Assembly: GCA_948567375.1 (NCBI GenBank)
Contig: OX419761.1
Span: 43,464,501 to 43,528,500, forward strand
Direction: 5' to 3'
Origin: Lunularia cruciata
Taxonomy: Eukaryota > Streptophyta > Marchantiopsida > Lunulariales > Lunulariaceae
Length of the DNA stretch: 64,000 bases
The notes below the pieces were generated by a model that saw only the letters and a list, made by a program, of their open reading frames with translations, ran no database searches and was not told the origin of the DNA. Position 1 is the stretch's first letter; every line of letters starts with the position of its first letter. Both the position numbers and the translations under genes were made by a program. Below are positions 12,313 to 23,700 of the stretch, one piece after another.

Positions 12313-13710
12313 ATGGCTTCAGAAAATCTGAACCAGGCTTTGTTTCTCTCCGCACTGATTCTCCTTGGCGGAGTCAAAAATGCGCATGCCTGGGGATGGG
12401 GATGGGGATGGTATCCAGCTCCTGAGCCGACCGCTGTATCAGAAACGTTCTACTCACAGTCTTGCCCACAAGCGACTGATATTGTCAAGGAATTGGTGGA
12501 CCAGCTCCTTGATTCCGATAAGAACATAGCCGGAGGGTTGCAGCGCCTCCACTTCCATGACTGCTGGGTCAACGTAACGGTCGAAACTAAGCTGTGTGAC
12601 ATGATTGTGATTTAGTTACCAATTTCGTTTAGTTCTCGGTTGGTATTCTTTGTCACCTACGGCTACTCGTTTCTTAGACCATACTTTTGTTGCAATATTT
12701 CAGGGGTGTGAGGGGTCCTTGCTTCTCAATTCAACCGATACTAATATCGCAGAGAGGGATGGATTCACAAATTTTCTTATCCGAGGTATTCCCGAGATCG
12801 ATATGATCAAGGAAGCCATTGAGTCCGCATGCCCAGGCGTTGTATCATGCGCCGATATTGTAGCTCTCGCAGCAAGAGACGCTACAGTTGGAGTAAGCCC
12901 TAACTTTTCAATCCAGCATTTGGTGTAATGACATGTACAAGTTCTTCCCAGGATAATGGTTGGACTAGAAACATATTCGTGTGATCTGCATGTGATGATC
13001 ATAGGTTTATAACACTTTGTGATCCACAGGTTGGAGGACCAAGCTGGCCTGTTGTGCTCGGACGCAGAGATGGGGTTGTATCTCTTGCTGCTGATGCCGA
13101 TACCAACTTGCCATTCCCGAGCTTGAACTTTGACGAGCTCGTTGAGAACTTCGCTCGTAAAGGGTTCAACTCAAGGGAGATGATTGTTCTTTCAGGTAAT
13201 GATGACACCAAAGTTGACTGTATGGATATAGAAAACATGAATACAAAATTATTGCGTAGTTTGCTACAGATGGACACTAACATTCTTCGGAATATGCAAC
13301 TCGCAGGGGCTCATACGATCGGTCGTACTCACTGCAACGGAGTTGCTCCCCAATTGTACAATTACACCGGCATTGAGGATCTCACCAACCCCGATCTCGA
13401 CGTTGAGTTCGCCAAGACCCTGAAGAAGAAATGTCCCAAGGGCAACAGAGACAACATTGTGAAGATGGATCCCTCAGAGAACCACTTTGACCACTTCTAT
13501 TACAAGGAAGTTCTGGCCAACAGAGGAGTATTCACTTCCGACAATGCTCTTATCACCGACTCATTCGGACGTCAGGTGGTTGAGGACATCTCCAACCCAG
13601 GTTCTTCATTCTTTAAGGAGTTCGCAGAAGCTATGGTGAAGATGGGCAACCTTGGACTTCTCACGGGAACTGAGGGAGAGATTCGCAGGCACTGTCAGTT
13701 CATCAATTGA
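12313..13710 (+). CDS. Class III peroxidase A (secretory plant peroxidase), intact, 4 exons
   Basis: Exons are 12313-12573, 12704-12892, 13030-13195 and 13307-13710 with GT-AG introns in phases 0, 0 and 1, giving 339 residues. Intron positions are the classic class III ones: after HFHDCxVN, before the GGP motif and within SGAH. A signal peptide of about 26 residues ends at AHA and is followed by WGWGWGWYPAPEP. The distal site is R78 and H82 in RLHFHDC, the proximal His is H208 in GAHTIG, and its Asp partner is D267 in FDHFYY. All eight disulphide cysteines are present. The usual Phe after HDC is Trp (HDCWVN), and the calcium-site Asp in GCD is Glu. Family members use H2O2 to oxidise phenolics in the wall or apoplast; the specific substrate is unknown. 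Its head-to-head partner is lost, and its 3' neighbour is peroxidase B, tail to tail. Confidence 0.95.
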
Positions 13711-14654
13711 TCATACGTCAAGTTAACACTAATTCAGTTTGGTAAGTGAACTAGTCAGTAAATTCGAGACGGTCAACCCGTAGATTTATGTGTGCATTTC
13801 ACTCGAGCCAAACAGTTTCAGACGTCATACGAGAACTTGACCCCTCGGCTAGACATTCGACGATGATTATGATTACCTTCCGAATTCGGAAAACTCTCTC
13901 ACACATGTAGTGGAGAGGAAATATTGTGTTGACTTTTGCATCGAGTATATTCTACCAAGATTGTGTTCTACAGCATTCGCGAAATAAAATTCCTGAAATA
14001 TTGCTCCTAACGGAAACGTCCATTCAGATCCGGATGATGCTTTTTTTGTAGTGTTCACGCGGAGTTATTATGCTCGTTTTGATTTCTACTATAAGTCTCG
14101 AGAATCTATTACTATTCGTGTCCCGAATCTGATTTAAATGACATGAATGGCTCTTTCATACTTTACTGACAAGACATTGGGACATGCTGGACCAGAATCG
14201 CACGTCTACCTCTAAGCCAAATGGCTCATCCATCAACTCTTACAGCCGGGTTGTTTCTAATCTATCATAAATAAATCTGGAAGCCACGTAGATTTAATGG
14301 CATATATTCTACGAGTGCTGTCTACTGAACATTACAGCACAACAACTCGGACATGCATATCCAACTAGATGTGTTTTACTTTCGGAATGAATGCTTGTGG
14401 ATGCAGCATTCTCAAGATCATTCTTGTTGTTGAAGAATGAATGAGCAAGACCAGCAGTTTGTGGACTGATACTGTCATATATATGCGAGGATGCTTTAAG
14501 TTTAGAAAGGGACCATAAGCCAATATGGGTTCTATATAAGGGTCCATCTTACGCTTAGCCAAGATAGGACCAACTTACCTTCTATGCAGCTGCTATTCTC
14601 GAGTTTGTTCTGAAATTGTCCAGATAATGGATGGTTACGTTTATTAGAAAGGGA
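13711..14654 (+). other. 3' flank of peroxidase A (A-type flank, shared with C and unit 3)
   Basis: No gene is seen. The stretch matches the flank of peroxidase C (25636 to about 26585) closely, for example 'gaggaaatattgtgttgac' and 'gcgaaataaaattc'; the latter contains a possible AATAAA polyadenylation signal near 13983. Homology ends at 14654, where it joins a plus-strand copia RT fragment. The corresponding flank of unit 3 (42770-43308, inverted) is cut at nearly the same site. Confidence 0.75.
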
Positions 14655-15083
14655 GTCTTCATATGGACAAAAGCATAGAGCAAGACTTTGGTAAATGAAA
14701 TTTGATACTTTCATGTTGAAGCATGGATATAAAAAAGTGACTCCAAGAAGCTATGTGTACCTAGAGTATTTGATTTAATCATCTTGGTACTGTATGTGGA
14801 TGATATGTTTATTATTGCGAAGGGTATGGTTGAGGTGGAGAAATTTGAAAGCACAACTTGGTAAGGAGTTTGATATGAAGGACTTGGGTCCTTCAAAGAA
14901 TATGCTTGGAATTCAGATCCACCTGGACATGAGCAAGAAAAAGTTATGGATATCTCAAAAATGATATTTGGAAAAATACTTGCCCTGTTTGGCATGGAGA
15001 ATGCAAAACCAATGAACACTCTAACGGTAAATCATTTTAGGATATCATTGGAGGAATGTCCATCAAATGAGGAGGAGAGAAGG
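14655..15083 (+). mobile_element. Copia RT fragment, plus strand, truncated at both ends
   Basis: The translation shows relics of SLYGLKQSPRLW at 14656 onward, then LVLYVDDMFIIAKGMVEVEK with the catalytic YVDD, and later ENAKPMNTLTVNHFRISLEE. It matches the RT of elements 1 to 3 but lies on the opposite strand and contains several frameshifts and stops. It starts abruptly in A-type 3' flank and ends abruptly at B-type 3' flank, with no LTR at either side. It is probably a remnant left by rearrangement rather than an independent insertion. Confidence 0.85.
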
Positions 15084-15155
15084 ATATAAATCTACGCGTG
15101 TAAAATCTGCTACTCCCTAATAACCCGACTTAACTTGAATTATATTGACATCCGA

Positions 15156-16635
15156 TCAATTGGTAAACTGACAGTGCCTGCGGATCTCTCCCTCAGTTCC
15201 TGTAAGAAGTCCGAGATTGCCCATCTTCACCATCGCGGCTGCGAACTCGTCGAAGAACGAAGAACCTGGGTTGGATATGTCTTCAACCACCTGACGTCCG
15301 AATGCGTCGGTGATAAGAGCATTGTCGGAAGTGAACACTCCTCTGTTGGCCAGAACTTCCTTGTAGTAGAAGTGGTCAAAATGGTTCTTGGATGGATCCA
15401 TGTCCACAATGTTGTCTCTGTTGCCCTTAGGACATTTCTTCTTCAGGGTCTTGGCGAACTCAACGTCGAGATCGGGGTTAGTGAGATCCTCAATTCCGGT
15501 GTAATTGTACAATTGGGGAGCAACACCGTTGCAGTGAGTGCGACCTATGGTGTGAGCACCTGCCAAAGTTGCACATTTTGGGACCAAATCTAGTGTCAGT
15601 CTGTCAAAGAAAACCAGCGATTGTAATGTATGGTCGAACATTGATGGGTGAATGCAAAACCCAGTTTACAGTCTAGCTATTGGAGATATTCCGTACGTAC
15701 GTAAGAACGCAAATTTTGAGGTCATCTTTACCTGAAAGCACAATCATCTCCCTTGAGTTGAACCCCTTGACAGCGAAGTTTTCGACGAGCTCGTCAAAGG
15801 TCAAGCTAGGGAATGGCAGGTTGGTGTCGGCATCAAGAGCGTGAGAGATTACTCCATCTCTACGGCCCAGCACAACGGGCCAGCTTGGTCCACCCACCTG
15901 TGGATCAAAACGTATTAATATACTGATGATCGTACTTGCAGATCCATGTACACATTGAACTTGTAAATGCCACAACGTAGTCTCGTCATTACGTTGGGAA
16001 GAACCTGTACATGTCACTTCACGGGTCCGTGAGCTAGACTTACCCCGTGTGTTGCGTCTCTTGCTGCGAGAGCCACTATATCGGCGCACGATACAACGCC
16101 CGGGCATGCTGACTCAATTGCTTCCTTGATCATATCGATCTCGGGAATACCTCGGATAAGAAAATTTGTGAACCCATCTCTCTCCGCGGTATTCGTCTCA
16201 GTTGAATTGAGAAGGAGTGACCCATCACAACCCTGAAATATGAGACCACATAAAACTTGAGCTGTAAGCAAGAAAAAGATGGAAAAATGTGTATGCATAC
16301 TTTTCGAGTAATTCTAAGATGGAACATAACAACGTTAGCGACGGAGTGCAGTGAATTTCTTTCTCGACCCTTACATTAACCCAGCAGTCATGGAAATGGA
16401 GACGCTGCAAGCCTCCAGCGATATTCCTGTCGGAATGAAGAAGCTGGTCGACCAATTCCTTGACAATCTCAGTCGCTTGTGGACAAGACTGCGAGTAGAA
16501 CGCCTCTGATACAAGGTTCAGCTCTGGAGCCGGATACCACCCCCACTCCCACCCCCAAGCATGCGCATTACCGGTTGCACCGAGGAGAACCAAAGTGGAG
16601 AGGAACAAGGTCGTGTTCAAGCTTGCTGACGCCAT
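15156..16635 (-). CDS. Class III peroxidase B (secretory plant peroxidase), intact, 4 exons
   Basis: Minus-strand exons are 16635-16375, 16232-16044, 15897-15732 and 15559-15156, with GT-AG introns in the same phases as gene A and identical exon lengths (261, 189, 166, 404). The product is 339 residues: signal peptide ending at AHA, then WGWEWGWYPAPEL, the distal motif RLHFHDCWVN, a canonical calcium site GCDGS, GGPSW, GAHTIGRTHC with the proximal His, and FDHFYYK with the proximal Asp. Eight cysteines are conserved and no lesion is visible. It differs from A in having Asp in GCD and AARDATHG. The ATG lies in a good plant context (gccATGGC). Its expected head-to-head partner is C, now a pseudogene. 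The expected role is extracellular peroxidase; the substrate is unknown. Confidence 0.95.
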
Positions 16636-17391
16636 GGCAGGTTGCGTAGTTGTGTTTTATGGTTTTGGTTTTGTTTCACAGCTGCAGAAGGGTGATCCTT
16701 CTCCAACTTGACTGTGTTCTCTCTGGCCATCGTCAAAATGCTCACACAGAAGTCAGTTAAAGCAGGAATCATCTTGCTACTGGCCCAGAAACAGAATCTG
16801 TAACAAGCTGCAGGTTTAGATCTAGAACAAAAAGCAATCTTGCAATTAGATAAAGGTAAGTGAAGAAGGATGGAATGAGATTATCTTTAAATTACAACAG
16901 GTACGAGAAGACATTCTTAATCCAAGTGCTCCTGTCATCCATGTGCTAAGAGTCCGCATACTATGGCTATGCGAGATAAAGGTAGGTCCATCAGAGAGCG
17001 GAATCGAGAAGAACGTAAATACAAATAAATGGATTCCGAAATGGCTCAAATGTGTGCATGGACTGGAGAACTAACCCAAATGACAGCTGCTGGGCCTGGC
17101 AAGTCGTCCTTGGCCTGGAGCTGCTACGGATCCAGGAAGTGATGATGCTATGCTCGTTCCGTACTTCCCTTTTTATAATACTGGATACGCCTTTTCAAAC
17201 GCAGCATATCATCATGGATAAACTGCAACCGCATCAGAGTTGGAACTGGGGCCAATAGCTGGGGTGGACAGCTCAGTGATTGCTAAAGGACCGTGGAATA
17301 TACAATCCCGTAAGACGTGGTGGCAAGTTCGGGCCATTGTTAATTCCTCTACAGTAAGTGTGGAGTTCAAGCAGTCCAATCATATAATTAT

Positions 17392-17467
17392 GTATAATCA
17401 TGACTATCGTCATGATTATACCCGATTATATAGTCAATTTGATCATGACAATAGTCATGATCAAATT
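17392..17467. repeat. Two adjacent perfect palindromes, unique to unit 2
   Basis: 17392-17421 has 12-base arms (GTATAATCATGA / TCATGATTATAC) with a 6-base loop. 17436-17467 has 14-base arms (AATTTGATCATGAC and its complement) with a 4-base loop. Units 1 and 3 have only one imperfect palindrome at this place (8696-8730 and about 49090-49125). Confidence 0.85.
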
Positions 17468-18561
17468 TGTGACAAATGTCTGCACGCTAGCTATGCAGTT
17501 CCATACGGTGACTTTTCCTTAAGGATTAACATGTTTCTGTAGTTTAAGTTCACAATGTCTTCCACCAAGCCTCACTAAATATCAGCTTTTATCGTGTAAA
17601 ATATGTTCTGAAAGCGACGTCGTGTAGTAGTTCGCCTGCAGTGGAATTAACATACTGTATATGTAGTTAAGTACAACGCGTTCTGTGAGATCTGCTGCTC
17701 GCTGGCGGTGCTAAACTGTAGTCTTACGTTAGTGCATACTTGGTATTGAGGCTAAAACTAGTCTCTCGACGTTTTCGCCGGCAGTAGTATCCAGAAAATT
17801 GCTGGATCTCGACTCAGGCCGACGCCAATTTATATCTAGGGAGACTCACCGTTCACCCCCGCTGAAGTTATTCACATAATATATAGCCCTGCACACCTGA
17901 ACTCTCCATAGACAAGTTGTAGATTTTTCGTGTCCGGTGATATGCTACGAACAGTAGACCGGTGAAACAAATCCTTCACCAGAATCTTAAGCAAATGCGT
18001 TTTTCTGCTCTGGGTGAAATAGAAGACGTCCGAATGAAGTTGGGGGCAAGCTGGTGATATAATATAATATTGATAATATGATGACATCCGAAGAAACATC
18101 GGCAAGATCTAGATCCAATGATCCATCTATATTTCATCTAATCATTATCCTGAAACCCTGATTGTTCATGTCAGCGGTAATCCAAAAGTTGGGTCAATTC
18201 TATCCCTCATAACGCGACCGATCGTGTTATGAGGGACCTTTCGGAAACTTCATACATCAGCTTCAGTATCTTGTCTTCCACGTGCAGTTACTGTACACCT
18301 TAGGCTCTAGACAGTATATCGATCTGGAGTTGGACGAAATCCATGTAATTGGTACCACGTCTTCTAAGTTTCGCGCATTTGAATGGCCATGTCAATTCGA
18401 ATAGACCCAACTTGTGAAGCCTCGAGTGATTTGTCCTGTCACGAAAGAAAGACAAAACGCATTTCTGTGGTAGCCTGCACTTAAGCTCATTACCAAGGAA
18501 AGAAAAAAAGGAAGCAACAAGCTATCTATACAGCGATATATTCATTGTTTTAATGAACATT

Positions 18562-18600
18562 CACAATATATCCACTAGCTTAGCTTGTGGATACATTGTG
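18562..18600. repeat. Conserved intergenic hairpin, unit 2
   Basis: Copy of the 9823-9861 hairpin with one arm change (CACAATATATCCAC / GTGGATACATTGTG) and nearly the same loop. Confidence 0.7.
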
Positions 18601-20597
18601 TTACAACGACAGTCGCAATATATTCACATAGTTGTGTTTGTTTAACTTGAAGTTGAACTGGTGCCCTGGATCCGCTCTTTAATGTCTTTCCACCTATACC
18701 ATACCGCTCTTTAAATTTGAGACTATATCATTAATATCAAGCAATCTTCAAAAGAGGAAATAAATATATAAATACATAAGAATCTTAAAAATTCAGTGGA
18801 CATTTGTTGTACATTAAAACAGGAAAAAGACACTGAAGTTACAATGATCTCTTTTCATCATCTGAACATGCATCGTTGGAAATCATTCCAGCAATCTATT
18901 CTAATATACCAATTAAATTTCCTCGCTGGGTACAACTTACAATAAATTAAATTAAAGGTTTATTAACTTATTCTTTTGGGGAATTATATTCTGTAAAGTA
19001 GACAGTGTTGATCTGTGTGCTTCATGATTATAATATTCTATTCTCACTGTCATCCGAATAGCTGTAATCGATCGCCTAGGCTCCATAATGCTAAACAACA
19101 ATCCGGCTGGCTTTGAGTCCAACGCGGGCAGATGTGGCAGTACCCTAAACGTGCGGCACTTGTGATGACGGACTTTACATCAACTTCTATCTTCAACCGC
19201 TACCATATATACATGATGGAAATGGGGAAGTAAGACATCGTCACTTCCTGGATCCTAAAAACTCCAGGAAAGAAAGTCGTGGACTCTAGATTTACCTGCT
19301 CTGGAGCTTTCTATGCGTAAGTTGTCCACCCCATGCACGTACCTTTGCCAAATTCTTGTCGTGCCTGTCTCTACGCATCTCGGTAGTCTCATACCATCGC
19401 AGGAGATTTTGTAGTTTATATAATCAACTCCAAGCCTTCTCGGAAGATTCTCTTTCAATGCCCCCAAATCCGCACGACAGGAAGAATGGCCATGAAGATA
19501 GGATTTATCAAATCGCACTGTTATGTGGCCGTCTTGGTGTCCATGAAAACTTTCCTTTGATCGGATTACACTCTTCAATACGTTGCTCGTTATCAAATTT
19601 TGACCCAAGTTTCCAGTGAGCTGGAAATGGTAACTATAGCTCTTGAATTACGTTTCCTCACTAACACCCGTCCTCTTGTTTCTCCAGAGTGGAAAGAGAT
19701 AAGCCCGTCATTCAAGAAGCCATGAAGCGCTTCTGAAGCAGCTGTTCAGAGAAACAGAAGGCTTAAGCTAGCTGCAGTTACCATGGCTCCAGAAAATCTT
19801 AACCAGGCTTTGTTTCTCTCCGCACTGATTCTCCTTGGCGCAGTAAGAAATGCGCATGCCTGGGGATGGGGATGGGGATCCAGCTCTAGACCCGACCGCT
19901 GTATCAGAGACGTTCTACTCGCAGTCTTGCCCACAAGCAACTGATATTGTCAAGGAATTGGTGGACCAGCTCCTTGATTCCGGTAAGAACATAGCCGTAG
20001 GTTTGCAGCGCCTCCATTTCCATGACTGCTGGGTCAACGTAAGGGTCGAGAAACTAAGCTGTGTTACATGATTGTGATTTAGTTACCAATTGCATTTAGT
20101 TCTCCGTTGGTATTCTTTGTCACCTACAACTACTCGTATCTTAGACCATATGTATGTTGCAATGTTCAGGGGTGTGAGGGGTCCTTGCTACTCAATTCAA
20201 CCGATACTAATCTCGCAGAGAGGGATGGATTCACAAATTCTCTCATCCGAGGTATTCCCGAGATCGATATGATCAAGGAAGCCATGCGCCGATATTGTAG
20301 CTCTCACAGGAAGAGACGCTACAGTTGGAGTAAGCCTAACCATTCAATCCAGCATTTGGTGTAATTACAGGTTCTACCCAGGATATTAGTTGGACTAGAA
20401 TACATATTCGTGTGATCTGCATGTGATGATCATAGGTTTATAACACTTTGTGATTCACAGGTTGGAGGAGCAAGCTGGCCTGTTGTGCTCGGACGCAGAG
20501 ATGGGGTTGTATCTCTTGCTGTGATGCCGACACCAACTTGCCATTCCCGAGCTTGAACTTTGACGAGCTCGATGAGAACTTCGCTCGTAATGGGTTC

Positions 20598-20721
20598 TGT
20601 TAGAAAAACTGAGTCCCTAGAACCTCTCACAATAGCACATCACAACCACATTAAACAGAAATCAGAAGACTAATAGGAAATAACGTGGCTCGCTTTTGCT
20701 CTTGACAAGCTAAACATAACA
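20598..20721 (-). repeat. 3' LTR of copia element 2, internally deleted
   Basis: 124 bp, starting TGTTAGAAAAACTG and ending AACATAACA. Both termini match the 287-bp partner LTR, but about 163 bp are missing from the middle, between 'aacgtgg' and 'ctcgcttttgctcttgac'. Confidence 0.92.
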
Positions 20722-20738
20722 ATCTCCACCTTTTGCTT
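20722..20738 (-). promoter_or_regulatory. Polypurine tract of copia element 2
   Basis: On the minus strand aagcaaaaggtggagat lies immediately 5' of the 3' LTR, as needed for plus-strand priming. Confidence 0.8.
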
Positions 20739-20750
20739 GTATCCACCATA

Positions 20751-23700
20751 TCATCCCAAAGAGCACAATTTAACGTTGAGCAAGTTCATGCATAACTTGA
20801 ACTTCTCAACAGGAACAGGTTTAGTCAACATATCAGCTGAGTTTACCTCTGTGCAAATCTTTTGCAAATTGATCTCACCATTTGTCACAACTTCCCTGAT
20901 AAAATGATGTCTTACATCAATATGCTTTGTCCTTGAATGATATACTTGATTTTTGGCCAAATGAATAGCGCTTTGGCTATCACAAAAAAGTGTGGATTTC
21001 ATGTTAGGTAGTCCTACATCCTTGGCTAATCTTTGTAGCCATGTTGCCTCTTTGGCAGCCTCAGTTGGTACCATATATTCCGCCTCTGTAGTAGAAAGAG
21101 CAACTGTAGATTGGAGAGTAGACTTCCAACCAACTGCACCACCAACAAGTGTAAAAACAAACCCTGTTGTAGACCTTCTCTTATCCAAGCCTCAGGCAAG
21201 GTCAGAATCAACATACCCTGTAATTCCTCCTTCTTGGTTCTTGTCCACATCAAAGGTAATGCCAATATTTATAGTCCCTTTCAAGTACCAAAGTATCCAC
21301 TTCACAACTTCCTAATGTTGTCTCCGTGGATTTTCCATGTATCTATTCACCATACTCACATCATATGAGATGTCTGGGAGTTTAATGTATGCACTAGCAT
21401 AAGGAATATTTGACGTAACTTTTCTCTCCTCTTCATCTGATGGACATTGCTTCAATGATATCTTGAAATGATTTGCCATTGGAGTGCTCACTGGTTTTGC
21501 ATTTTCCAGGCCAAACCGGGCAAGTATTTTTTCCAAATATTTCTTTTGAGATATCCATAACTTTCCCTTGCTCTTGTCCCGATGGATTTCAATCCCAAGC
21601 ACCCTCTTTGAAGAACCCAAGTCCTTCATATCAAACTCCTTAACAAGTTTTGCTTTCAATTTCTCCACCTCAACCATATCCTCTGCAGCAATCAGCATAT
21701 CATCCACATATAGTAACAAGATGATTAAATCAAATACACTAGGTCCATGTAGCCTCTTGAGGTACACACAACAATCTGATTCGCTTTCGTTATGTCCATG
21801 CTTCAACATGAAAGCATCAAATTTCATGTACCAAAGTCTTGGACTTTGCTTTAGTCCATATAAAGACTTTTGTAACCTACAAATATGGTTCTGATTCCTT
21901 GGTACCACAAAACCTTCAAGGTGATGCATGTAAATCTACTCCTCCAATTCTCCATGTTGAAAAGCAATTGTAACATTTAGTTGCTCCAACTCCAAGTTAT
22001 GCAATGCAACTATTGCCAATAGTGCATAAATTGAAGAGATTTTTACCACTGGTGAAGAAATCTCATTGAAGTCAATACCTTCTTTTTGGCTATAACCCTT
22101 TACTACAGGCCTTGCTTTGTATTGATCTCCTCCTGATTTTTGAAGTCCTTCCTTCTTCCAGAATATCCATCTGCAACCAATTGCATTCTTTCCCATAGGC
22201 AATTTTTCAAGTCTCCAAGTTTGGTTTTTGGCCAAAGACTTCATTTCCTTGTCCACTGCACAATGCCACTTTTGACACTCTTGATCTTGCATTGCCTCTT
22301 CATATGAAGAAGGCTAACCATTCTCCGGAAGAAGAGCATAAGCTATGAATGAATCATCAAATCTCTTTGGAGGCCTCCTATCCCTATTTGGATACCTACA
22401 TTCATGAATCACTTTTGGACTTTGCTCTTCTAATGGTTCACTTGGTAGATCTACAAGAGGTGATTTCTCTTCATTTCCAAGATCAATATCTATCTTAACA
22501 AAATCTGATTGAATTTGTTTTTTCTTTTCTTCCGCTATAGTAATAGTCTCCATCATACTCTTCTCATCAAAAACTACATCCCTACTCACAACAATATAAC
22601 ACCTTTCTGGATCCCATAATCTATATCCCTTTGTATTCTTCTCATATCCCGAGAATATACATTTTCTAGATTTGGGATCTAACTTTGTCCATTGTTCTTG
22701 TTGAATATGAACATAAGCAATGCATCCAATCACTCTAAGTGAAGAGTAATCAACATGCCGACCTGTCCATTTTTCCATAGGTGTCTTACACTCAATAACA
22801 GTAGAAGGAGAAATATTTACCAAATGACAAGATGTATTTATAGCTTCTGCCCAAAAACTCTTCTCCAATCCGGCATTGCTTAAGATACTTCTTTCTTTCT
22901 CCAGAGTGTACAATTTATCCGATCTGTCACTACATTTTGTTGAGGGGTACCTGGAACTATAAAGTGATGAATTATCCCTTCACTCTTACAATATCTATCA
23001 AACTCTCCAGATTTGTATTCTACACCATTATCAGATCTCAAACACTTCACTTTCCTTCCAGTTTGTTTCTCCATCATTACCTTCCATTGTTTAAAGATAG
23101 AGAAGACCTCTGATTTTTGCTTCATGGTGTAGACCCATACTCTCCTAGAGTAATCATCAACCAAAGACACAAAATATAATGCTCCTGGTTTTGAAGCTAC
23201 ATGTGCTAGGCCCCAAACATCAGAATGCACATAGTCTAAAATTCCCTTTGTGCAATGAACTCTTGTGGGAAAGCTTACCTTTTGTTTCTTTACTATTACA
23301 CAATGCTCACAGAATTTTAACTTACAACTTTTAAGGCCCTTCAGAAGTTGTTGCTTGGACAATTCACTTAGATGTCTTTCACTCATATGACCCAAACATA
23401 GGTGCCATAACTGAGTAAGATCTTTGGGATCTTCACTTTCTGAAATGGTACTTGTCACTCCTCGAGTGATGGTCTCTCCAACAAGCTCATTAAGATTTTC
23501 TATCTTCTGGCTCTTCATTACAACCAATGCTCCTTTTGATATCTTGAGTGTTCCATTTTCTGCTCCCCACCTCCAACCATTTGAGTCCAAAGTGCCTAGT
23601 GATATCAAATTCTTCCTTAACCCGGAACATGCCTCACATCAGCAAGAGTCCTCACAATACCATCAAACATCTTCACGCGTATTGTACCAATGCCAATAGC

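Larger units (their letters stand above)
16636..19782. other. Unit 2 head-to-head intergenic spacer between peroxidases B and C
   Basis: No supported gene. This is the only spacer still flanked by both peroxidase types, B on the minus strand and C on the plus strand, so it shows the ancestral layout. It is about 1.2 kb shorter than spacers 1 and 3: the joint near 18980 lacks what lies at 10355-11525 in unit 1. It carries two adjacent perfect palindromes (17392-17467) and the conserved hairpin at 18562-18600. Promoters of both genes should be here, but no individual element could be supported. Confidence 0.75.

Noticed and set aside
12700-13283. Minus-strand frames over peroxidase A exons 2 and 3
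   Set aside because: They are antisense shadows of well-supported exons.
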